DNA from: Chamaelirium japonicum
Lineage: Eukaryota > Streptophyta > Magnoliopsida > Liliales > Melanthiaceae
Length of the DNA stretch: 64,000 bases
Assembly (NCBI GenBank): GCA_947650365.1
Contig: OX393557.1
Coordinates: 26,380,385-26,444,384, forward strand
Direction: 5' to 3'
Shown: positions 10,774 through 22,803 of the stretch, piece by piece
Layout of the letters: every line of letters begins with the position of its first letter
Position numbering within the stretch: the stretch's first letter is position 1
The notes under the pieces: model-generated
Seen by the model: only the letters and a program-made list of their open reading frames with translations
What the model was told of the DNA's origin: nothing
The model's database searches: none
Translations under genes and position numbers: made by a program

Positions 10774-10783
10774 TATTTATATT
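10774..10783 (-). promoter_or_regulatory. TATA-like box of the intact F-box gene
   Basis: The minus strand reads AATATAAATAAC about 50 bases before the ATG at 10725. In unit C the matching site (60750-60762) reads AATCTAAATAA, which breaks the TATA core. The placement would give a short 5' leader. Confidence 0.45.
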
Positions 10784-11194
10784 AAACAGATGGTGTCTAG
10801 CGATAAAGACGAGCAAATATCGTTTTTTTTTTTAACATGATTTTTACAAAAGAAGAGTAACACTTTTTATTTAAAGAGATTTCTTCAAAATAATATTTAA
10901 AAAATAATTATTTATTTCAATAGCACCGAAAAAAAAAATTACAAGATTACAGTTCTTACTCAGAATAATTTTTTTCTTTCTCATCTGTGAGAAACCCAAC
11001 ATCCAGGATGCTTGATTTAAACCGATCATCTAGGATGCTGAGTTTAATATAAGTCCAGTTTCATCCAAAAATGATAGGTGTTGAAGCACCTCCATTCAAT
11101 TAAACTTGTGTTGTGCACCTTCTATTAAACCCGACATCCCGGATACTAACTCCGCTATCTGGGATGCTGTGGGCGTAAAATCTGACCGAGACAC
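10784..11194. other. Intergenic AT-rich sequence
   Basis: Unit homology ends near 10815. In unit D the matching promoter sequence continues instead into block N2 at 60791. The rest is T- and A-rich with no gene that I can support. Confidence 0.5.
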
Positions 11195-11450
11195 TCATGG
11201 GCCCACAAAGACGACAATGGGATCCCCCTACCCTACATGGGGCCCACGAAGATGGTGGGACCCCTCGGCCCTGCCTAGGGCCCACAATGATGACAGTGGA
11301 AAACCCCCAGTCCTGCCTAGGTCTCACAAGGATGACAGTGGGATCCTCAGCCATGTCTAGGACCCACGAGGACGTACGACAGTGAGACCCCCTAGCCCTG
11401 CTTGGGGCCCACGATGACGATGGGACCCACCAGCCTCACTTTGAGACCCC
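11195..11450. repeat. About 40-bp minisatellite, six degenerate units
   Basis: The motif GGGCCCACRAAGATGACAGT recurs in degenerate form at about 11201, 11242, 11280, 11321, 11361 and 11407, a spacing of 38-46 bases. Each unit carries a GGGCCCAC core and a GGGACCC or GGATCC segment. No coding potential is supported. Confidence 0.8.
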
Positions 11451-14400
11451 GAAGACTGCCTGATCACCCCCTAAAAACTCTATATATAGAAGGTTCGACA
11501 TATATTCCTGATCGGATGCTGATTCAATACCTAAATTTCTCTTTCAGAGATCTTTCCTCGGTTTCTTGAGCTGCATAGCTCAGACGAAGAATTGATCTCT
11601 TTTTCTACCCCTTTTTTCTTTTCTCTAATTGCTTTTATAAGTGACAATTGAGTTCACCCAATTGAGTCTTGGCTTTTTAATGCTTCATGATCACCATCTT
11701 ACTTTGATTATGGGTGGTTACCCCTAGTGATCAACACAAACATGAGAACCACTTAAGGATACACCTAGTTACCCTGGGGGAATATGGAATCCCTACGGAC
11801 TCCTAGTATTTCCTAGAATCTAATACTAACTACCCAATCTGCTCACTCTTTTGGTTTACAATAACCCATTGTCCAGTAGGTCAAAGTAGAGAACACGTAC
11901 TAAACCTATGGTTCACTACACATCAGTTAGACAGTTATTAAGACCGATTTTCTCTTTTGATTCGACCAAAGCATCAACATTACCAAACTTAGTATCTCAT
12001 ACTAATGACCAAAATAGGTCATCTCCCTCTAACAAGAAGATCAGGATGTTACAACCTTACATACTAGATGTCTAGTGTAGTGACCGACTATGAATATGTT
12101 TAAATATGTATGGTAACAAAATATCTTATGTTTGGGATCTAATCCACATACATGAGTTACCCTAATAATACTAAACGAACTTAGTGGGTTTATGCATCTC
12201 ATGCACATTGGTATATGGGTTTTAGTAATGAGAGTTTATTCAAATATCGTGCATGCTGGGATTGGCATATAGAACATACTAATTCCATCAATCTCCCACT
12301 TGTCCAAATGACAATCCTATTATCTATCTTCTACTAGCATTCCTTCCACATGTCTCCCACTGATGAAACACATCAGAGTATCCACATATTTGTATTAGCT
12401 CAAGCACCCAGCTTGCACATCCCACTGGGGAACCAGCATGTACAATCCATCTAGGATCCGATCCGTAAATGTGTAAACACCCAGTTTACACATCCCATTG
12501 ACGAATCAGTATGTGTAATCTATTTGGGATATGTGACCTTCCGAATGTATACTAGCACTCCTACTCACCTCAATTGCTTGAGGTTTACTTAACGATCTAT
12601 TCGTTACTCCCCAAAGATTTAAGTCAATTTCTGCTTACCAAGCCCGCTACAAAACATATAACTAGTCTAGCCGTTATGCTTTCATAAGCATGAACTTTAT
12701 TATACAAGGAACACCCCATCCATGCTTAGCAACCTTCTTAGTGTTGAGTGAGATATGGTCTAGGGCTTGTAAAAACCATGGTTGATTAATAAATGGGTTG
12801 ATATTTTTCTTTATGGTGCATATCTTTGTACGTGTTCTGTGTACAGGACTTAAATGAGCCATGGCTACATAGTAGTCCATCTGAGTTGAAGACTCAGTGG
12901 ATTGGTCCTATGAGTCTAAATTGTTCGCAGATCTAATTAGGATTGGTCGCCCTATAAGGTTAAACTGTTGGAATGACATAGTATATGTTTCTCCACCATG
13001 GTCATTGCCAGGCACAGTGTCTGTGGCCGAACAAAACCAACACGGTGCACAGATCGGTGAGCAGACACCGCTGTACATAGCCGTATTTTTGTTTAGGGTA
13101 ATCAATCCTAAACCCTGAGGAACCGTGACCTGTGGACTAACCAGTTGCAGATAACTTTGCTTCACCAATGTTTGAGGGATGTAACCACGATCAAATACCA
13201 CAGTGCGCTAGGTTATCGGGCTGGCATTGCATCGGTACGCCACTCTTACATGCTATCTGCATCCCTACCGGGAGGTACATTCCTTGGTCTGATATACACC
13301 ACACTAAAACCTGGCCTGGTGGTCAATAATTGAGCTGTTGACCGGATCCGGTTGCTTGGCCAAAGTGATCGGCGGTGCGATGTGATAGACAACCTGGAAG
13401 GAACCTAGTCAGATGGTCACTCGAGTCTGATGATGCTCTCTATCACTTGATTAGACACATGGCACCAAGTGCAGGGACATCACATTACCAATACTAAGAG
13501 GAGATCAGAGGTATGCGAGAGAGCGTAGTAAGTCTAGAAAGACTGGAGTGCAGCCTGCATCGCACTCTGGGTGGCCACGCTGGTTAACTAGGATCCAAAG
13601 TATTGACGGAGACACTTGCGTAATGCGTCGATCGAGCCCGGTTGGAAGCCTACTTCCTAAAAGTTCCACCTTATCCATAATCGTGTCAAACTTTTACTTT
13701 CTCCTAGTCTCACTATATTATAAGAGTTGAAGAAAAGACGCCCTAACCACTCTGTGTTCTATGAGTGCATCGCACTGGAGCATGAAAGGTGCGCAAGGCT
13801 GAGGGCGTTCACTAGGAGGCAACCCGAGAGTAGTATAGAGACGCACGATGATGCCTTTACATTGCATGGGTTTAGTTCCGTGTATGCGCATCGCACTAGA
13901 ACACGGGATGATCGTTTAGTGACTTTTGCTTAGGGGCATCATCTGTTCATGGTCATGAATCCAGAGCACTTGCAGTTTTACAAAGCCGATGCATAAGTGT
14001 AAGGTCTTCAAATGCCTCGATTGGATATGAATCTCTTTAGCCCCAAGACTTCGCACCCAAATCAATGAGTTTAAAGTATGTTAGTAGCTAACAAATCAAA
14101 TGTTATGCAAAAAAAAAAAAATTTACAAATCGAATAATGTAAAAAATAGGTTTGATAATTTTTTTACCAATCTCGTGCCCTCTCTCCCGTATTGTGACAC
14201 ATGGACCTTTTTTTTGGAAGAGTGAGATCCTTCTCCCATGTATTCAAGCTACTCTCACGTAAATCCTACTAAAAACCTACTATAAAGATGATAAATATTC
14301 ATTCGATCTTTTGATGTTAATTAGGCAAATCATTAGTGTTGTCTCTCTCTAACAAGTGAATCACATCCCGACGAGTGAATCACACTCACTCCAATTGCAC

Positions 14401-14600
14401 GCTTCTTCGGACGGATGTGACGTCGTTTGTGCCAAGTGGCGTATCAAGTCCATCCAGGCATTACCCGGGTTTCTTACTGCAGCTTTTTTTGGATGAGGAG
14501 CCGTCCTCTTGTCAAATGGATCGCATGACTCTTTGTATTCCTCTCCTACCTGAAATTTCTTTTCGGCACCCGAAGCGACGTGGTTAATGTATCCGGTTGT
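11451..14600. other. Unassigned intergenic region, possibly a decayed LTR-type element
   Basis: No gene is supported. There is a good TATA box (CTATATATAGA near 11481) followed by CT-rich sequence and a moderately GC-rich stretch at 13000-13930 with only short frames. The layout (TATA box, leader, then degenerate non-coding sequence) could be a decayed long terminal repeat, but I find no paired repeat, primer-binding site or pol motif here. Confidence 0.35.
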
Positions 14601-14639
14601 CGATCTCATCGAGGAAAATAGAAACTCTACTCTCTCTCT

Positions 14640-14815
14640 CTCTCCCCACCCCTACGCAGCCCCGGTCTGAATTTGGGCTGAGCATGATGGTAAAACTTTG
14701 GGCCTATAGTTCGGGCTTGGGAGAGCCACCTAGAGTTTGGGCCGGGTTTTGGCAGACCTTGACCGACTCAGCCCAGCCCAGCCCATTTGACAGGCCAATG
14801 CCTGGCGGGGTTGTA
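14640..14815. repeat. GGGCC/GGGCT-rich hAT-like subterminal repeat
   Basis: Short motifs of the form GGGCTGA, GGGCCGGG and AGCCCAGCCC repeat in both orientations, resembling the subterminal arrays of plant non-autonomous hAT elements. No clear termini or target duplication are visible. Confidence 0.35.
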
Positions 14816-14957
14816 TAGAAAGAAAGCAAATCAACATATTATGTTTTCTTCCTCTTTTGCCTGGTCGGAATTTCAGATCCATTTGCTGGTCCAACATCTA
14901 CCACTTTTCTTTCAATAGAAGCATTGCTGATTGCCCAAGGTATATGAAATACCAACT

Positions 14958-14961
<4 letters not shown>

Positions 14962-15010
<49 letters not shown>
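14962..15010. repeat. (GA)n microsatellite
   Basis: An uninterrupted GA tract of about 49 bases. Confidence 0.97.
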
Positions 15011-15011
<1 letters not shown>

Positions 15012-15117
15012 ATTAGAGAGAGTGTTGTAAAGAGATGGAGCATGCTACTAATCGATCTCTATCCGTCATTGTGTATGCACTTCAGACATTGTTCCATGTA
15101 CTTCAGACATTTGAATC

Positions 15118-15535
15118 AACAGGGCAGAGGGCAGTTCTCATATACAAACCAACTCCACAGGAAAAACAAAAAGAGAGCCTACTGTAACAGACTATGCAAG
15201 TATCAGATCTCCAACACACCAAGAAATCAATTTCTGGAGGGTTAGGCCTACTTTCCCGAACATCCGTGCTGACCTAACAAGCAATCACCACTGCCGCAGC
15301 ACCACCGGTTGTAACAGGCTCCTCAGTGTGGTACTTCTGCCAGCAAGGTCCCGGTTTCCTCCATGCGTTCCTCTACAATTTGACAAGAACCCCTTAGAAA
15401 ACCATTATTCGGTCAGCAAATTATAATTGGTTTGTAATGATCTAATCATCTAACAATAAGATGATCATTAACCACAATGAGTACTTTAAAAACAAACTCT
15501 CACATGTTTTCTTGCTTTCAAATCCAAGGCCAACG
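15118..15535. repeat. Short diverged copy of duplication block N1
   Basis: This matches 27595-28290 of unit B in patches, including the AGATCTCCA...CCAAGAAATCAAT stretch and the GACCTAACAAGCAATCACCAC stretch. It is more diverged than the other copies and stops near 15535. It marks an older or degraded member of the duplication family. Confidence 0.65.
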
Positions 15536-15669
15536 AAAGAAGTTTTTTTTTTAAAAAAAGGAGTTATCAGTTTCAACCATATGGTTCAAGGCCTTGGGTT
15601 CGTCCGAACCTGAACCAGTTCAGATTTTGACCGATCTGAAGTTCTGAACCCCCCGAACTCGTATTATGC

Positions 15670-15709
<40 letters not shown>

Positions 15710-15940
15710 GTGTCATGTAATGTATCACAAGACCTAAATTTGAAACGACTGATGCGGGCCCGAGTTGGGCGAATCATACCCTAATTCTTTATTTCTTTTT
15801 ATCATTTTTTTTTTATATTTTTGTCTGAAACAGCCGAATTGGCCAAACGTGAATCCGAACAAGAACCGGTTCATTTTTTCCCAATCCAAAGACGAACCCA
15901 AGCCGAAGTTCTAAACCTCGACATTTAGCGAATCAAAGAC
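15536..15940. repeat. Repeat-rich segment with a (GT)n tract
   Basis: It holds a (TG)n tract of about 37 bases at 15672-15708 between two stretches rich in CCGAA and GAACC motifs, which may be the subterminal arrays of a hAT-like element. The outer ends are not resolved. Confidence 0.45.
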
Positions 15941-16555
15941 GCAGATCTGGAGTACGACTAGTCTCCATTATTTTCAACGGTTATGCGCTTCCTAATTATA
16001 TACACCTGCTATTTTAGGTACATAAACTAGACAACTGTACTCTGGAAGAAAGTAAACGGTGGAACAACTTTGCTCGTATTAAGGTTAAACTTACTCTTCA
16101 TGCTCCTCTCCAACAAATGTAAAATGTAAAATGTAAAATGGAATACTGGGACATGATATGGAATAGTGCCCTTTACTTTGTTCTATCGAATCTAAAATGG
16201 AAGAGGAAGTCCCTGAAGATCGGAAGGTATGACTTGAAGGACTGCTAGCACCTAGATATACACCGGACATCCCAGTAACTGTTAATGTGAAGCCTCCTTT
16301 CCACACCAAAGCTTTGATTTCCCAGCTCTCTATCTTTTTGCGAAAGAAAGCGAAGTCTAATTCAACGGAGACTAATGATTCTTCTGGGCCGGAGCTTCCG
16401 ACGGATTAATCGCTGGAGATGATCCGTCACTCTTCTCCGGCCGGTAAACAGGCCAAACCGGACGAGGACAATACACTCGATGGTGCCGAAAGTAACGGCA
16501 TGCATAATTCACGCATGAAGCCCAGCAGTTCCTGTGGGGATTGGTGTGTCCTTCA
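15941..16555. other. Possible remnant of a LINE ORF1 leader
   Basis: On the plus strand from about 16290 a short open stretch with Ser, Thr, Pro and Lys (KALISQLSIFLRKKAKSNST) runs to a stop at about 16407, then stays partly open to 16560. Its position upstream of a plus-strand LINE ORF2 would fit a decayed ORF1, but no domain is visible. Nothing else is supported. Confidence 0.25.
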
Positions 16556-17370
16556 TGGGGGTGAAACTTGGGCGGGTTAGGTCGGGTTGGTGCTCAACCC
16601 AAGACCAACTCGTAGTTAGTATACCTCAACCCTAACCCTAAGCCAACCCAACCTTGGGATGGAAATTCTCAACCCAACCCAAGTGAGTTGTTGGGTTGGT
16701 CGGGTCGGTCGGGTTAATGCTTTCTTTCTAATACTCAGTCCACCATATAAACCATAACAATTTATTTTTTTAATTAAAGGCGTTAGAACCTATGTGTGTA
16801 GCTATTCTAAAAAAGCTACACTCTTTCTAAACAAAAGTACGACAACTACTTAATTAGCATTCAAGCATATCAAGTTTCACAAAAGAACAACCAAGAAATA
16901 AATAAAATGTAAAAAAATTGTCTATACTAACTCGCTAATAAGAAAGATAGAAGAATAGAAGTATCATTAACATATTAAATGCATAATACTATCGATTTAA
17001 CATAATTTCAACTAAAACTAATACATAAGAAAGAAAAAAAGAAATAGAGGCAAGAAGAAACATACAATAATTAGCTTGAATGGCTTCTACATCTCTGTCA
17101 AAACATTTTCTCGATTCAATATTTAGAAAGTCACATGAAAGATAATGAAACAAATAAGGTATATGATTAATGCCCTCTTACCTGATGAAGATCATCATGA
17201 ACAAGGTAACAAAACATATACTATATCAATTAATTAATATAAGTATATCTGAATATTTGGTTCGGGTTGGGTTGGTTAACCTAGACTCTGAACCCGAGCT
17301 CGTCCAAGTAATAATCGGGTTGAGCACATCCAAACCCAAACCAATGTCGGGTTGAACACGGGTTGATTCC
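16556..17370. mobile_element. Foldback hAT-like non-autonomous element (GGGTTGGG subterminal arrays)
   Basis: Both ends (16556-16735 and 17255-17365) consist of GGGTTGGGTCGGG-type motifs, and read inwards they share an order of blocks such as GTGCTCAACCC and then CCAACCCAACC. The AT-rich middle is non-coding. That is the plan of plant non-autonomous hAT elements. No target duplication could be fixed. Confidence 0.5.
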
Positions 17371-17430
17371 TCGAATTCAATAGACTAAAAGAGATGAAAA
17401 TGAATTATATGAAAAGAAGAAAAGTGGCGA

Positions 17431-17434
<4 letters not shown>

Positions 17435-17487
<53 letters not shown>
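17435..17487. repeat. (CT)n microsatellite
   Basis: An uninterrupted CT tract of about 53 bases. Confidence 0.97.
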
Positions 17488-17490
<3 letters not shown>

Positions 17491-18540
17491 AAGCTCTAAT
17501 CCTATTGTGCGATAAATCATCAACAGTTGTCCCCTCTTTGTTTCCTCGCTAAGAACAAGAATACCAAGAAGCAAAAAAAGAGAAAAGCAGCATAAGAGAA
17601 AGGAGAAGAATCTTGGTTCTCTCTCTTTCTTCCTCTCCTTATCTCCATGAAAGGAAGCCCCAAGCCCTTTCTGTCGTGTGATGAGGAGCGCCTACCCTCT
17701 CTGTCTTCTCTCAACGATAGGTCACCCCACATTAATAGGGATACTCGAGGCACCCGAAGGCACCCCATATTAAAGATTAGTCGCAACAGACCTCCGAAAG
17801 CAACCTAATAAACTATGTTTTGAGTTTTCACGTGAAATACCACAAAGAACACCATCTGGCTACCCATTTTTGTTGTGGGCTCCCCCAAGTCGCAGCATCC
17901 TTTTATCGAGGGCACACAGCCTCCTAAAAAGCTTATTATTGTCAGTCCGTTGATTTGAAGCCTCATTTCCAAGGATATTTTGTTATTGATTTGATTGAAG
18001 AATTATTCAGGTGACCTCCCTAGATCTCCATTTTGCATAATTCGAGAGTTATTCTTTTGATTTTTGAGGGATCCTATAGTTCGTCACTCATCCATTTGAT
18101 ATGATAGCTTCAGTCATCATGTCAAGAGTTATTCTTTTGATTACCATGGTGACCAGTTTTGTTAGATCCTCAACCCATTGACACCAAAGCGTGACTCCTT
18201 TTCTTCTAAGGGTAACATCATCAACAGCTTTTCTCAATCCATGCGACTGAAATAACACATGACAGAAGAAGCTTCAGCAGGGCATACGTATCTTCACATC
18301 CTTGGGCAAACAACAAAGAAGGAAACCTCCTCAACAATAAGAAGACGCAGAGATCTCTACTTTTCAACCCGATTGGCAAACAAAATCCATGGAGATCCAA
18401 CAAGAAGAAGAGCCACAACATTCTAAAACTTCTAAGAAAATATGGGGTAAAATTTGAGCATCTGAATTTGAGCTCTCCGTGAAAACGTTGCTATGGTGGT
18501 CGTGCAATTAGCAAGCATGCCTCTCGTCCTCAACTTCCTT
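17488..18540. other. Unassigned sequence upstream of the relic LINE
   Basis: No gene is supported. A 19-base phrase (AGAGTTATTCTTTTGATT) occurs twice, at about 18047 and 18125. The stretch may contain the decayed ORF1 of the plus-strand LINE that begins ORF2 near 18678, but no zinc knuckle or DUF4283 motif is visible. Confidence 0.3.
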
Positions 18541-19090
18541 GTATAGGCTTCAAGCAATTGCCTGCAACAAAGGAAAATCAAAACCATCTAACGGGAAACC
18601 CAGTTCTACTACCAATATTACTGCTGCCTCATCAACCACAATCATCGGCGCGTTTAGCCCAAGATAGCTTTTGGGCGTATGAGTATTGTACCGTGGAATT
18701 GTAGGGGCAACTAGGGAGACAGAACAATTCTCAATCGCAAGGCTCTCCTCAAATCGACTTCACCACAACTGTACTTGATTTCAGAAACAAGGTATAGTCT
18801 AAAACAATCTGAAAATATTCTTACACCTCTTCGTTTGCAAATCCATCACATTGTTATGTCGGTTGGACTATCAGGTGGACTTTGGTTTTCATGGCGAGAT
18901 GGAATTCCCGTGGATATCATAAGATCTATGGAATACTTTATTATGGCTCATGTAAAACGTGCTTCTCTAAGACAGACTTGGTTTCTGGTGTGTGTTTATG
19001 GCGCCCACTGCAAGGCTACACGGCAAAAGATCTGGGAAGGCATTCTTCAATTAAGAAAATCTTGAAGATCCTGGTTGTTGTCTCAGGGTT
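18541..19090 (+). pseudogene. Relic LINE of a second family, ORF2 endonuclease, 5' part
   Basis: From an ATG at about 18678 the plus strand reads MSIVPWNCRGN and then a stop. A largely open frame follows with LISETRYS (where the catalytic Glu of LVET lies), GGLWFSWRDGIPVDI and WFLVCVYGAHCKATRQKIWE, all typical of a plant L1 endonuclease. Near 19070 the PWLLSGDFN box is broken by a frameshift. The protein differs strongly from the LINE of copies A and C, so it is another family. It is interrupted here and resumes at about 24456. Confidence 0.75.
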
Positions 19091-19828
19091 TTCAACGCCA
19101 TCTATCAAAGGTGCAACTAGGCTCCTCAAGGCTCAAGCCTGGCGCCTCTCTTAGGGAGCGCTTTGACCCATTGAGGCCCAGGTGCACCTAGGCGCGTATG
19201 GCTGCACCAAGGCCAGGAACTTCGAGCGCCCGGTTTAAAGCCAAAAAAAAAAAATCATATTCTTTTTTGCAGTCTTTAACTTTTTTCCTTCATACTTCTT
19301 CCCTAAAACCCTAAAAGCCCCCTAAACATCCCAAATTGATTTCTTGCTTAAAAAACCCTCCAAAAACCTTTGATTTGGTGAAAATCAAAGTTCATCCCTA
19401 AACCTATATTTTATTCAATTCATTTCCAATTTGGGTTCAACCCCAAACACAGTTGGAGTGCTTTCGACAATGTGAGTGCAAAACTCAAAATACATTTTAC
19501 CCTTGGCAACGCTAGCCATGTTATTTTAAGTTCTTAACATCAATTTCTAATTTTGTAGACTTGTTATTTTAAGCCCCTAACCTAAATATTTCAGTTCTAG
19601 TATCTATCAGTATTTCACTGGAGACTTTAGTTGATGTTATGCTTATGCTATTTGAGGATATTTGTCCTCTTTATCATTTTTTATATAGTGGTTTTCATCT
19701 TGTTTTGCTTAAATTCATCGTATAAATGTTAATTTTAATATGGGGAGAGGGGGAACGTAAGGGGGCTTTAGATTCCATGAAAAAATTTTAAAAAATATAT
19801 AGTAAAAAACCCATGCTTGTGCCTAAGG
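19091..19828. other. Start of a nested insertion complex inside the relic LINE
   Basis: It begins with a GC-rich stretch of GCGCC and CCTAGG motifs (19100-19220), repeated in style at 23720-23790 and 24340-24450. The segment 19692-19828 (ending GTAAAAAACCCATGCTTG) occurs again at 23580-23725, so the two flank the 19.8-23.6 kb interval. No gene is supported. Confidence 0.5.
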
Positions 19829-20395
19829 TTGTCATATCATGTATCGTTTTTCCTATTTTGTGTATCGTGTATCGTATCGTATCGTGTATCGCAAGATACG
19901 GTTAAATTTATATTATTATTATTATATATATAATAAATATAGAAAGTACGTACTAGAATATGAAATATGAAAAGTCAAGTAGAAGAGTAAGACATTCCCT
20001 ATAATTTCACATCAAACATAACATTGGCCTATACAAAAAATATGATGTATATATTTCTATAAAAAAGAAATCATAATAAGTACCATCTATGATCGTTCAC
20101 TATATTGTTCTCAAAATATTCGAATGATCAATGAAGACAAAACAAAAACTCAAAAAGTAAGAAGGTCTTATTTTTTAATCTCCACTGCATCTACATTATC
20201 AATTTGATCATCGCCAATAAAAAATTTATCACCACTTGCATCTTTATCTTCCTCTAATGCCTCTTGCACCTCTTATTCATATTCATTTTCATCCTCATTG
20301 CCTTATTCAAAGTCATCCACTTCTTTCCTTTAGCCTTCCTTTATGAATATAGATCCATTAGCCCTTTACAAAGATGTACCATATATATATATACT
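19829..20395 (-). pseudogene. hAT-like element relic with a transposase C-terminal fragment
   Basis: At 20169-20345 the minus strand shows a decayed acidic C-terminus (EALEEDKDASGDKFF, then GDDQIDNVD and a stop), similar in style to the acidic tails of plant hAT (DUF659/BED) transposases. To its left, TATCG and GTATCGTATC repeats at 19850-19900 look like a subterminal array. Stops interrupt the frame and no catalytic region is present. The family call is tentative. Confidence 0.35.
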
Positions 20396-20571
20396 AGTGC
20401 ATGCCCGTGCCTGTCGGCACTGCAGCGGGCCGCCTTCGGCGGCAACACCCCCCCCCCCCCCCCCGGGCATTACCACCGCCACCGTCGTATGCGACGACAA
20501 CACAACTGACCGCCTTCGGCATGCCCGTGCTGATTGGCACGAAGCGGGAGCCTTCGGTGCGACCCGCTAAC
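20396..20571. repeat. GC-rich stretch with C-run and CGCCTTCGGC motifs
   Basis: A run of about 17 C at 20448-20464 lies between phrases such as GCCCGTGCCTGTCGGCACT and CGCCTTCGGC. Related phrases occur inside N1 at about 6720-6780, 28360-28430 and 49855-49915. Its nature is unclear; a transposon terminus is possible. Confidence 0.35.
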
Positions 20572-21061
20572 CCGACTTGAACCCATCTGAAGTTAGCGGG
20601 TTTGGGTTTGGCCTAAATGGGTTCGGGTCATAAACGGATCAACCCGATTAACCCGTTTATTTAATGGGTCGCGTTCGGGTTTGTACTTATAACCTGATTG
20701 ACCCGACTTGACCCGTTTTAAAAATGGGTCGTGTCAACCCGACCCGACTCGACCCGAGCCAACCCGAACCAACTCGAGCCAACCTGAACCAACCCGATCA
20801 AACTTGGCCCAATCCGACTTGTCTTGACCCAACCCGACAGGTTTACATGGGTTATGTTGACCCAACCGAGCCAACCCAACCCGACCCGTTTAGTAAACAG
20901 GTTAAATGGGTCGGGTCGGGTCGGGTCAACCCGTTTATTAGGCGGGTCGGGTTTGGGTTTAAGTTTTTGACCCGTTTATTAAAAGGGTCGGGTTCAGGTT
21001 TGGTGTTTTACCCTTATACATATGTCTCAACCCGACCCGACCCGACCCATTGCCACCCATA
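20572..21061. mobile_element. hAT-type MITE, GACCCGACCCG family
   Basis: Dense ACCCGACCCG, GGGTCGGGT and ACCCGTTTATTA motifs fill the interval, and the right end is CATTGCCACCCATA, the typical hAT terminus seen from the other strand as TATGGGTGGCAATG. Internal order matches the elements at about 42605-43114 and, more loosely, 26583-26956. The left terminus is not clear. Confidence 0.6.
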
Positions 21062-21109
21062 GAAGAGAGAAACAAAGAGAGATTATTATATAGATTCCCA
21101 TCATTAATT

Positions 21110-21990
21110 TTATCCCAACAAAACCATAACTCCATTTATTCCCTTCCCATCTTGGCCATATAATGACATCACCATGCAAACCAATGCATGCCCCAAATTC
21201 CAGCACACTACCATCGCAGCCGTCCATTTTTCTCCAACCCGAACAACCACCATGCAGAATTTATTCCCTTCCCATCTAAGCCATCTAATGACATCACCAT
21301 GCAAACCAATTCATGCCCAGTATTCCAGCACACTACCATCGCAGCCGTCCATTTTTCTCCAACCCGAACAACAACCATGCAGAAATCTCGTTCCCCCTCT
21401 CTCTCGGAGACCGCTTCTCTCTCTCTCTCTTTCTCTAAAATGATTACATCTGTTCCCTCTCTACCCCGAAACCCATCCACCATCTCTCTCTACCCCTAGT
21501 TTCTCTCTCTATACCACTCACCTCCGAACTCTCTCTAAACCCAGATCGCGACCCCCCTTTTTTCTCCTTGTTTCTCTCTACTTCCCCCTTTCTCTCTACC
21601 CGTTTCTCTCTCTTGCCTTAGCCGATCAATATTATCCCAACAAAACCGAAACTCCAATTTCCTTCCCATCTTAGCCATCTAATGACATCACCATCCAAAC
21701 CAATGCATGCCCAGTATTCCAACACACTACCATCGCAGCCGTCCATTTTTCTCCAACCCGAACAACCACCATAAAGAATTTATTCCCTTCCCATCTTAGC
21801 CATCTAATGACATCACCATGCAAACCAATGCATGCCCAGCAAACCAATGCATCACCAGAATTTATTCTCTCTCTCTCTAAAATGATCACATATGTTCCCT
21901 CTCTACCCCAAAACCCATCCACTATCTCTCTCTACCCCTGGTTTCTCTCTCTATACCTCTCACCTCCGAACTCTCTCTCTAAAATGATCG
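21110..21990. repeat. Higher-order tandem repeat (about 125-bp units in a 520-bp block)
   Basis: A unit starting near TTATTCCCTTCCCATCT recurs at about 21137, 21261, 21655 and 21780 (spacing 124-125 within pairs). Each pair is followed by the same CT-rich tail (CTACCCC, ACCTCCGAACTCTC), so a block of about 520 bp is itself repeated. Short frames on both strands are products of the repeat, not genes. Confidence 0.8.
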
Positions 21991-22009
21991 GTGTAGAGGG
22001 GCGGCGACG

Positions 22010-22320
22010 GTGAGATTAGAGAAAGAGAGAGGAGTCGACCCGGGGGTTGGGGGGGGGGTGAGATGGTGCAGCGATCGCAGGTTGAGGGGAAGAGAGAATT
22101 TGAGGGGGGGTTTTTATCGGGGGTGGGTTAGAGAGAGAGAGAATTGGGTGGGTTTCAGAGATAGATCGTGGGTGAAGAGGAGAGAGAGAGACGGTGAGAG
22201 AGAGAATCGGAGAGAGAGAGAGAGACGGTGAGAGAGAAAAGAGGAGAGAGAATTAGGGAGAGAGAGATCGTGGGGACGGGGAGAGTGAGAGGGAAAGAAG
22301 GGGGGGCGATTAGACGGGGG

Positions 22321-22351
<31 letters not shown>

Positions 22352-22464
22352 TGGGGCGAAGGGGTTCAGTTCGCAGGCGGTTAGCGACGGGGAGAGAGAG
22401 AGAGAGATATAGGGGGCGGGGGGATCAGATCGCAGTGTGGGGGAGGGGGGCGGTTAGCGACGGG

Positions 22465-22496
<32 letters not shown>

Positions 22497-22683
22497 TGGG
22501 GGGCGGGAGGAGAGAGAGAGAGAGAGAGGGCGGGGGATCAGATCGCACTGGGAGGGGGGCGATTAGCGAGAGAGAGAGAGAGAGAGACAGAGAGAGAGAT
22601 GGGGGGCGGGAGGAGAGAGAGAGAGAGAGATAGGGGGCGGGGGATCAGATCGCACCGGGGGGGGGGGGGCAGTTAGCGACGGG

Positions 22684-22714
<31 letters not shown>

Positions 22715-22765
22715 GGGGGGCGGGAGGATCAGATCGCAGGGGTGTCGGTTAGATCGCGAGAGACG

Positions 22766-22803
<38 letters not shown>

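Noticed and set aside
20396..20420. TATATACTAGTGCATGCCCG as a Helitron start
   Set aside because: Helitrons usually start with TC and end in CTRR with a hairpin; no matching 3' end was found.
22228..22566. Arg/Glu-rich open frame of about 112 codons
   Set aside because: It is the translation of GA repeats and G-runs and changes with repeat length; there is no non-repeat sequence in it.
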